The notes under the pieces were generated by a model. It searched no databases. It had not been told where the DNA came from and was given only the letters and a program-made list of their open reading frames with translations. The translations under genes and the position numbers were made by a program. This document shows positions 57,610 through 64,000 of a stretch of 64,000 nucleotides of DNA, in pieces (positions within the stretch are counted from its first letter, which is position 1; each line of letters opens with the position of its first letter). Origin of the DNA: Ignavibacteria bacterium (GTDB lineage: Bacteria; Bacteroidota; Ignavibacteria; Tepidaquicellales; Tepidaquicellaceae); NCBI GenBank assembly GCA_016704345.1, contig JADJAH010000024.1, positions 1-64,000 on the forward strand, written 5' to 3'.

Positions 57610-60600
57610 ATGAACCCAAAAAACATAATGTCTATGCCAAAGTCCGGGATCCTCCGTCGAATCTTGACCATAATAGTTCTCTTGATTATTACATCAGGTG
57701 TAGCTTATTCACAATTTGGTCAAAATAAAGTCCAATACAAGAAATTCAATTGGCAGTTCATACAAACTAAACATTTCGACATATACTTCCATCAGGGTGG
57801 TGATTACTTGGCACAGTTTGCCGCCCATGAAGCCGAAGAAGCTCTCTCCAAGCTTACAGAAAATATCGATTACGAAATTACAAATCGGGTTCCTCTCATC
57901 ATTTTCAATTCACACAACGAGTTTCAACAGAATAATGTCATTGATGAATTCCTTCCGGAAGGCGTAGGCGGTGTTACGGAACTGTTCAAAAATAGAGTAG
58001 TCATTCCTTTTGAAGGAGAGTATGAAAAATTCAGACATGTAATTCATCACGAATTGCTACATGCATTCATGAATGATATGTACTATGGCGGCTCGATTCA
58101 AAACATAATTTCACGAAACATTTCACTAACGTTCCCGCTTTGGTTCAGTGAAGGTATGGCAGAAGTTCAGAGCAGATTCGGACTTGATAAGCAGACTGAC
58201 ATGTTCATGAGAGATGCCACGATTCATAATTATGTTCCACCGTTAGATTACATGGGTGGATATTTTGCATACCGCGGAGGACAGAGTTTTTTTGCTTACC
58301 TTGCTGACACTTATGGCGAGGAAAAACTCGGAATTTTGATGAACAATGTCAAAACATTTGGTGATGTTGAACAAGGATTCAGAGAAACCTACAAAGTTGG
58401 ACTAGAAGAACTTGATGAAAAGTGGCAAAGATATTTGAAGAGGATATATTGGCCCGATCTCAAGATCCGAGAAGATGTTAGAGATTTTGCCAAGCAATTG
58501 ACAAATCACGAAAAGGACGGAGGTAATTATAATATTGCTCCGACAATTTCTCCGGATGGTGAAAGATTTGCTTTCATATCAAACAAAGATGATATGTTCG
58601 ATATATTTATTGCCAAGACCAGAAACGGTGAGATAATAAAGAAAGTTATTGAAGGAAACATTTCATCTGATTTTGAAGAGCTACATATTTTGACCCCTGG
58701 GCTAGCGTGGTCAAAAGACGGCAGAAAGCTTGCATTGAGTGCAAAATCTGGCGGCAAGGATGTCATTTATATAGTTGATATTTATGAAGAGGATTGGTCA
58801 GAACTGCCCCTCAGATTTGAGGCAATAAATTTCATGAGTTGGAATCCGCAAGGAAATATTATAGCATTTATCGGAACGAAAGCGGACAGATCAGATTTAT
58901 ATATATACGATCTTGGGTTAAAGAAACTTACTCCAATGACCAATGATGTTTTTCAGACCAGAATCCTACATGGTCGCTAGATGGAAAAACAGTCTTCTTC
59001 ACTTCTGACAGAGGAGATTACATTCAACCTAATAAGATACCGGCTGATTTTAAGATTTGGGAATATGACTACTCTGGAAGTGACTATTATGGCATCGACA
59101 TTAATTCCCGGGAAATGACTAGGTATAGCAATTCAAAAGATTCCAAAGAAGGATACGTCCAGATTTCTGCTGATGGAAAGAAGATTCTTTATGTCTCTGA
59201 CCTTAATGGAATTAGCAACATTTATTTGAGAGAGAGGGATTCAACAGGAAAAGTAACTGATAGACCTATTACAAATTCCATGAATCCGATAGATCAAATA
59301 TCTATGTCGCGAGACGGCAAGAAACTGTTGTTTGTATCTCTCAACAAAGGCGGTTACGATATTTTCTCTATTGATAATCCGTTTGAGCGAAAGGTCGATA
59401 TGGAAAGGCTGACACCTACAGAATATGTAATGGATATGAAGGATTATGCCTTGAAGTTTGGAAGAGAATTTGACAGCACAACTTTTACTAGTCAATCTAC
59501 AGGGTTACAGGATTCTAAGTTTTTGAAAGACTCTACGCTATCTGCAAACACTGATCAAATCGAACAGGATTCTGTTACGGGTGATTTTGTAGTTAGTGAT
59601 GCTGTCAAATCTGAAGAAGAGCGTGAGAATGAAAACGCAAAGTTTTATGGCGAGGATGTGAAAGTTGATTTGGGACAAACTACAGTAAAGCCACCGGACA
59701 ATCTTTCGGCGCCAAAAAGTTTGGAAAATCCGAATTTCTCTTTTCTTGATAATGTTAATCCGGATGGATCATTTAAGATTAAGAAATATAAAGTAAAGTT
59801 CACACCAGATTTAGTTTACGGTAATGCAGCTTATACCTCGTTCTACGGATTTCAAGGATTAGCTCAGATTGCATTAAGCGACCTTCTGGGAGATCATCGA
59901 ATTGTAATTCAAACTTCAATGGTAATTGATTTAAAGAACAGTGATTATGCGGTTGGATATTATTATTTGCCAAAACGCACAGACTTCGGATTGTATCTAT
60001 TCCACACAGCGAGATTTGTAAGCTATGGTGTGACTCCTTTTAATAGTTTCTTATACAGATATCGTACTATTGGAGGTACTCTTTCGGCTTCATACCCAAT
60101 ATCAAGATTCAAGCGCATTGATGCTCAATTGACCGGAGAATACATAACACAAGAGAATCTGGATTATACACTAGAACCTGCTGAGAGTAAGACACTTTTC
60201 ATCCCGTCCTTTAGTCTGATACATGATAACACAGTTTATGGATATACTTCACCAGTTAGTGGGACGAGATATAACTTCACTCTGATGGCATCGCCAAAGC
60301 TCGGACAGGATGGAATTGGTTTTGGTTCACTACTTGGAGACTTAAGAACCTACCTGAAGCTGGGAGACGGATATACATTCGTCACGCGAGTAACCGGAGG
60401 CGCTAGTTTCGGTCCTAATCCTCAGAGATTCTTTATTGGTGGAATGGCAAACTGGATTAATTATGATTATGAAAATACTACAATTCCAATTGAAGACATA
60501 CAGGATTTTGCATTCTCTTCGCCGGGGTTACCACTTAGAGGATTCAACTATGACAGGTTATCAGGCTCCAAGTATGCCATCCTTAATGCCGAACTAAGGT

Positions 60601-60884
60601 TCCCTCTTCTCAGATACTTAGTATTTGGTGCATTGCCTTTAGGATTTGCAAATGTGGAAGGTGTAGCTTTCGTTGATGCAGGAACAGCTTGGTCTGACAA
60701 CCTAGAGCTTACCAAGAAACTACCTGACGGCCGTGAAGTTACGAAAGATCTGCTGCTGGGAACCGGCTTGGGTGCAAGAATAAATCTGCTTGGTTTTCCA
60801 TTTATGTTTGATGTTGCCTGGAGTTACAATATGCAGAAGTTTTCAGCTCCCAAATACTACATCTCGCTTGGTTATAACTTCTAA
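57610..60884 (+). CDS. Peptidase MA-like / TolB propeller / outer-membrane beta-barrel fusion, one frameshift
   Basis: About 1091 residues after repair. Signal segment RRILTIIVLLIITSGVAYSQ. Residues 45-290 are a gluzincin-like peptidase: HHELLHAF (HExxH) and WFSEGMAE supplying the third ligand. Residues 300-620 are TolB/PD40 blades (TISPDGERFAFISNKDDMF, GLAWSKDGRKLALSAKSGG). The C-terminal 330 residues form a surface-antigen/BamA-like barrel ending SLGYNF. The frame breaks in the T5 run at 58949-58953. One added T gives VFSDQNPTWSLDGKTVFF, and the frame runs through the apparent gap to the second half. An outer-membrane protein with a periplasmic or external metallopeptidase; substrate unknown. 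Confidence 0.88.
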
Positions 60885-60900
60885 ACTTGATTCATTAAAC

Positions 60901-60934
60901 AAAAAAGCCCGGACTCATGAGCCCGGGCTTTTTT
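60901..60934. terminator. Bidirectional rho-independent terminator
   Basis: Twelve-bp arms AAAAAAGCCCGG (60901-60912) and CCGGGCTTTTTT (60923-60934) lie between convergent genes. It has T-tracts on both strands and serves the peptidase/TolB gene and the rpsF-ssb-rplI operon. Confidence 0.92.
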
Positions 60935-60955
60935 TCTATTAATATTTTGTTGTTC

Positions 60956-61471
60956 TTATTCCTGAACCTTTGACTCTTCTTGTACGGCATCTTCGGTTAC
61001 TACTTCCGGAGCCTTTTCAAGTTCATCAATACTGACCACAAACACTTTCAACGGTGCAATTACTGAGTGCTGGAGCTTTATATCAATAATGTGCTCACCT
61101 AAAGTCTTAATTGCCTCTTTAATGACTATCTTCTTCCTGTCAACAGCTTCAAGCCCTGCTGCAAGCATAGCATCGTGAATCATCTGAGAAGTTACTGAAC
61201 CGAATATTCTTCCTTCTTCACCGGACTTTACGGCAATCCTTATATTGGCTGAAGTTATTTTATCAGCAACAGACCTTGATTCTTCCATCTGCTTTTCGAT
61301 TTTTCTCCTTCTCTGCTTACGAATTTCATCGTATATCTTTAGATTGGACTCAGTTGCCTGAACTGCTACTCCATTAGGAATCAGGAAATTCCTGGCATAT
61401 CCATTCTTCACATCTACAATTTGTCCTTCATCACCGAGAAGTTCGTGATCCTTCTTTAGTATTACTTTCAT
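60956..61471 (-). CDS. rplI: 50S ribosomal protein L9
   Basis: 171 residues. The N domain MKVILKKDHELLGDEGQIVD, VKNGYARNFLIP and a long connecting helix are followed by the C domain with GSVTSQMIHDAM and IKTLGEHIIDIKLQHSV. A 20-residue acidic tail (EKAPEVVTEDAVQEESKVQE) makes it longer than the usual 148-150. Binds 23S rRNA. Third gene of the rpsF operon; rpsR, which usually precedes it, is absent. Confidence 0.98.
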   Translation of the reverse strand: MKVILKKDHELLGDEGQIVDVKNGYARNFLIPNGVAVQATESNLKIYDEIRKQRRRKIEKQMEESRSVADKITSANIRIAVKSGEEGRIFGSVTSQMIHDAMLAAGLEAVDRKKIVIKEAIKTLGEHIIDIKLQHSVIAPLKVFVVSIDELEKAPEVVTEDAVQEESKVQE

Positions 61472-61498
61472 TATCTGTTATTGTTATTGAAAATTGAC

Positions 61499-61525
61499 AA
61501 GGGTGGAATATTGTACACCACCCCT
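61499..61525 (-). other. Short hairpin in the ssb-rplI gap
   Basis: GGGTGG (61501-61506) with CCACCC (61518-61523) in the 77-base gap where rpsR would normally sit. No strong U-tract. It may tune rplI expression or stabilise the upstream message; the function is uncertain. Confidence 0.35.
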
Positions 61526-61548
61526 AAGTTCTTGAATTTACTAATTTC

Positions 61549-62010
61549 TTATTTGTTTTCGCTTCCTTTGAGGAGATCTGAGTCCTCAGGTGAAAGTAAA
61601 GAATCAAATGAATCATCTGTGAATGAAGAAACATCATCTTCTTTTTCAATGCCAACGCCGGCCCCTTTTTTATTAAGGAACTGAATTCTTCTTGCTTTGA
61701 TCTCAACTATAGTTCTGTTGGCTCCGTCTTCAGTTTTAAAGGTCCTGCTCTGAAGTTCACCATCAACAAGTACGGCGTGCCCCTTTCTCAATCTGTCTCT
61801 GCAACTGTCAGCAAGTCTGTTCCAGGCAACTATGCCAACATAACAAACGTCTTCCTTCCAATCTTCATTCTTGTCCTTGAATCTTCTGTTGCTCGCGATG
61901 GAAAAATTCACGACAGGTGTTCCTGATGTTGTTTGCCTGAATATCGGATCTTTTGTCAGATTTCCGGCAATTATTACTGAGTTCAATTCGGGCATCTTAA
62001 AGTCAGCCAT
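61549..62010 (-). CDS. ssb: Single-stranded DNA-binding protein
   Basis: 153 residues. OB-fold with LNSVIIAGNLTKDPIFRQT, PVVNFSIASNRRFKDKNEDW, VAWNRLADSCRDRLRKGHAV and LVDGELQSRTFKTEDGANRT. The C-terminal tail is acidic (KEDDVSSFTDDSFDSLLSPE) but ends in DLLKGSENK rather than the usual DDxPF-type tip that binds partner proteins. I checked the other two frames at the 3' end and found no tip there. Operon with rpsF (31 bases upstream) and rplI. Confidence 0.96.
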   Translation of the reverse strand: MADFKMPELNSVIIAGNLTKDPIFRQTTSGTPVVNFSIASNRRFKDKNEDWKEDVCYVGIVAWNRLADSCRDRLRKGHAVLVDGELQSRTFKTEDGANRTIVEIKARRIQFLNKKGAGVGIEKEDDVSSFTDDSFDSLLSPEDSDLLKGSENK

Positions 62011-62041
62011 GATTCTCCTCCTATAATGAGTTCTTTATTAG

Positions 62042-62476
62042 TTATTTACTTTCAACAGTTTCCGTTTCAAGATCTTTAGCTTTTTCTGCCTCTTCATTTG
62101 CTAGAGTCAGCTGTAACTCTGCCTGTCTTGCTGCTTCCACCAATGCTCTATTCTTGAAGTGCTCCTCTTTTTCCTGTTTCGTCTTTTGAGATACATGAAT
62201 AGACAAATACCTCAATACGTTTTCATCAAGCTGGTATGCTCTTTCAAGTTTGGTGATTAATCCTGCAGAAACCAAAATTTCAAAACAAACATAAAATCCG
62301 TTTTGCTTTTTCTTAATCGCATATGCCATTCTTCTTCTTCCGATCTTATTGATCTGAACAACTTCTATTTCGTTCTTCGTGAAGAATACTTCATACTTCG
62401 ATATGATTTCTGCTATGGCATTATCATCTAAATTTCCGTCGATGATAATGTATGATTCGTAGAATTTCTTGGACAA
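62042..62476 (-). CDS. rpsF: 30S ribosomal protein S6
   Basis: 144 residues, with a charged C-terminal extension (AEKAKDLETETVESK). Ferredoxin-like fold features are YESYIIIDGNLDDNAIAEII, KIGRRRMAYAIKKKQNGFYV and a final AYQLDENVLRYLSIHV strand. First gene of the rpsF-ssb-rplI operon. The leader is only about 18 bases, so there is no room for the known S6:S18-binding leader RNA. Confidence 0.97.
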   Translation of the reverse strand: MSKKFYESYIIIDGNLDDNAIAEIISKYEVFFTKNEIEVVQINKIGRRRMAYAIKKKQNGFYVCFEILVSAGLITKLERAYQLDENVLRYLSIHVSQKTKQEKEEHFKNRALVEAARQAELQLTLANEEAEKAKDLETETVESK

Positions 62477-62500
62477 GATTTTTCTCTTAATTTAAAGTTA

Positions 62501-62531
62501 CAAATATAGTCTTCTGCCTCATCTATTTCAA
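62501..62531 (-). promoter_or_regulatory. Promoter of the rpsF operon
   Basis: Minus strand: TTG (62529-62531), exactly 20 bases, TATATTTG (62501-62508). Transcription should start about 18 bases before the rpsF ATG. Confidence 0.7.
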
Positions 62532-62574
62532 CCTAATTAAAAGTTGAAAATTAACACACCATGAGAAACTTTTG

Positions 62575-62657
62575 TGCGGGAGGCGGGACTTGAACCCGCA
62601 TGCCTTGTGAGCGCCACCCCCTCAAGATGGTGTGTCTGCCAGTTCCACCACTCCCGC
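62575..62657 (-). tRNA. tRNA-Leu (anticodon GAG)
   Basis: 83 bases with the long variable arm of class II tRNAs. Acceptor GCGGGAG pairs with the 3' end (CTCCCGC). Anticodon stem CCATC/GGTGG encloses loop TTGAGGG, giving anticodon GAG. The T arm has GGTTCAAGTCC. CCA is not encoded. Confidence 0.95.
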
Positions 62658-62668
62658 AAAATTGTCTG

Positions 62669-62699
62669 CAAATTTACTGTTATTTCAAACGAAATTCAA
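62669..62699 (-). promoter_or_regulatory. Promoter of tRNA-Leu
   Basis: Minus strand: TTG (62697-62699), exactly 20 bases, TAAATTTG (62669-62676), ending 11 bases before the tRNA. Confidence 0.65.
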
Positions 62700-62802
62700 T
62701 TCTCTAAGCGGAAACCTGTTCGAAAAAAAAGCTGTATGAGTTATTTGTGTTTAGTAATTTAAATATTTGCTGCACTAAAATCATTCCGCTATATAATATC
62801 CT

Positions 62803-63366
62803 CTATGTTTTAAGCATTAGCGTAGCTTTTTTGATTATCCTGTAAGTAAAGAATACTGCTATTCCTAATGCAATTAGTGCAAGTATTGGCAGGAATATTG
62901 CCAGGATTGATATGACAGATGAAGCAACAGATTCTATTGTAGACACAATCGGATTGCCAATTCCTGTTGTAAATACTGAAGACAGTGCCCTGGCTTTTAT
63001 CGTAAGTACTTGAGTATTTAAAGCTGCACCACCTCCGAGAACTATTGCTAAAGTCCATTTAAGAAGCGGATCAAGATCAACAATCACAGAGCTCGAAAGT
63101 AGTGCACCGGCAACTAGTGACGCAGGTAGTGAAATAAGATCAAGCATATTATCAATCCAGGGGATATAGTAACCGCCAATCTCAGCTGCTGTCGCAACTC
63201 CAAATGAAATCATTGCAGGAACAGTCCCGATCCAGGATGAGCCCTCGCCAAGATTTATCCAACCGGCGTAAGAGCAAATACTTAGAACAAGAAACGGGAT
63301 AAAGACTCTGAATCCTGCAGCCGCACTCAGACTTATTCCAATAATGATGCTTAAGAATATTTCCAT
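62803..63366 (-). CDS. DUF4126 family membrane protein
   Basis: About 187 residues from the ATG at 63366; a frame opening 12 codons earlier adds only a poor N terminus. The family signature AAAGFRVFIPFL is near residue 15, with IGGYYIPWIDNMLDLISLPA, LKWTLAIVLGGGAALNTQ and TGIGNPIVSTIESVAS following. Five to six membrane helices. Function unknown. Confidence 0.9.
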   Translation of the reverse strand: MEIFLSIIIGISLSAAAGFRVFIPFLVLSICSYAGWINLGEGSSWIGTVPAMISFGVATAAEIGGYYIPWIDNMLDLISLPASLVAGALLSSSVIVDLDPLLKWTLAIVLGGGAALNTQVLTIKARALSSVFTTGIGNPIVSTIESVASSVISILAIFLPILALIALGIAVFFTYRIIKKATLMLKT

Positions 63367-63486
63367 AAACAATTTTTGCAAAGTTATCAAATTACATTTC
63401 AACTTGAAATAATAAATAATGGAATTTCAATGCCTTGATTAAAGTTATTCTAAATTATATTTTGCAAATGAATTGCAAATAATAAT

Positions 63487-63911
63487 ATGAGCTCAAACAG
63501 TCATAAGCTTGCTTTAACTCTTGATTCAATCGGACTAACTGCATCCGTAGTTTGCGCAATTCATTGCGCTTTATTACCCCTCTTCTTGTTAGCACTTACA
63601 TTTTATGGACTAAAGTTTGTAGTTGGCCCGTTGCTTGAGTATTCGCTGATTGCTGTAAGCGTTATTATCGGCTTGTTCACATTCACCCATGGATATAAGA
63701 ATCATCATAAGAGTCTGATTCCGATGGTAATTTTCCTGACCGGTCTTGGTATAATATTTTCCTCTCACTCATTGTTTCACGAAAGTGCACATGGTGCTGG
63801 CTTCAGCCCGGAATACATTTTTCTCCGATTGGAGCCATTCTCATCGGTACAGGACATTTCCTGAACAGAAAGTTCACTAAACAAATCAGCGCAAAAACTT
63901 GCTGCAAGTGA
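63487..63911 (+). CDS. MerC domain-containing membrane protein, one frameshift
   Basis: About 141 residues after repair. The MerC-type N terminus LDSIGLTASVVCAIHCALLP carries the CxxxC pair. Four membrane helices follow, with FTHGYKNHHKSLIPMVIF. The frame breaks in the T5 run at 63818-63822. One added T gives PEYIFSPIGAILIGTGHFLN and a Cys-containing end (KTCCK) with stop TGA at 63909-63911. MerC proteins are linked to mercury or other metal uptake; family members in Bacteroidota often lie near metal genes. Substrate unknown here. Confidence 0.83.
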
Positions 63912-63943
63912 TTTGCTTTTAAGCAATACACAAAAATTCAACA

Positions 63944-64000
63944 ATGTTAAGTGTTTTGTTAAATCTGATTATCGGGACTCTGATATTGTTATCAGCCACT
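63944..64000 (+). CDS. Start of a further gene, cut by the window edge
   Basis: An ATG at 63944 opens 19 codons of strongly hydrophobic sequence (MLSVLLNLIIGTLILLSAT) to the end of the window, like a first membrane helix or signal peptide. It follows the MerC gene by 32 bases, so it may be in the same operon. Nothing more can be said. Confidence 0.45.
   Translation, partial: MLSVLLNLIIGTLILLSAT

Noticed and set aside
58981..59114. Intergenic gap separating two TolB-like genes
   Set aside because: The gap is coding in the frame of the second half (FSDQNPTWSLDGKTVFF onward); it results from one missing T.
61472..61548. rpsR hidden between ssb and rplI
   Set aside because: 77 bases cannot encode S18, and no S18-like residues appear in any frame.

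Overview
The window looks like a chromosome segment of a low-GC bacterium from the Ignavibacteria/Chlorobi side of the Bacteroidota. Three things point there. Many secreted proteins end in a type IX secretion (T9SS) type A sorting domain of the form NYPNPFNPST.I.FSLP...GVYFYRL...KKM.L.K. Several genes have Bacteroidota-type promoters, TTG-N20-TAnnTTTG. Shine-Dalgarno sequences are rare. There is no rRNA, CRISPR array, phage or transposase gene.

Layout. (1) Positions 1-24,660 are almost entirely minus strand and encode exported proteins: a PKD protein, a Pycsar-type membrane effector homologue, a TPR protein, a Tat-signal multicopper oxidase with a T9SS tail, an NHL propeller, a DUF885 peptidase-like protein, and five large paralogous YCF48/BNR beta-propellers. 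Three of the paralogues end in a T9SS sorting domain and two in a dockerin-like paired calcium-loop module. Gaps here hold palindromic and inverted repeats. (2) Positions 24,815-34,413 hold a monohaem propeller protein, yqgE, an RmlD-like reductase, the glyoxylate bypass pair aceB-aceA, a secreted thioredoxin-TPR protein, a DUF6526 protein, a candidate small structured RNA and a small exported protein. (3) Positions 34,616-42,696 are mostly housekeeping: initiator tRNA, etfBA, a bifunctional-nuclease-family protein, coaX, yjbQ and a GT-C glycosyltransferase. (4) Positions 42,792-60,884 are a long plus-strand envelope/secretion run: two T9SS-tailed proteins, a lipoprotein, a TonB-dependent receptor, a PorV/PorQ-like protein, an NHL lipoprotein, a polytopic membrane protein, a secreted phospholipase D-like protein and a peptidase/TolB-propeller/beta-barrel protein. 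(5) Positions 60,956-64,000 hold rpsF-ssb-rplI without rpsR, tRNA-Leu, DUF4126, a MerC-like protein and the start of one more gene.

Sequence quality. Six genes are broken by eight frameshifts (aceB twice, one BNR paralogue twice, the GT-C enzyme, the lipoprotein, the peptidase/TolB protein and the MerC protein). Every one is repaired by adding a single base to a short homopolymer. This looks like a systematic sequencing or assembly error rather than gene decay, so these genes are given at their full repaired span.

How it works together. The picture is a heterotroph that grows on C2 or fatty-acid substrates (EtfAB, glyoxylate bypass) and places many large propeller proteins on its surface or outside the cell through T9SS. 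The most novel-looking signals are the alternative C-terminal module in the BNR paralogues, a T9SS cargo with a Tat signal, an orphan Pycsar-like effector, a candidate small RNA with its own promoter and terminator, and a terminator hairpin that runs into the coaX start codon.
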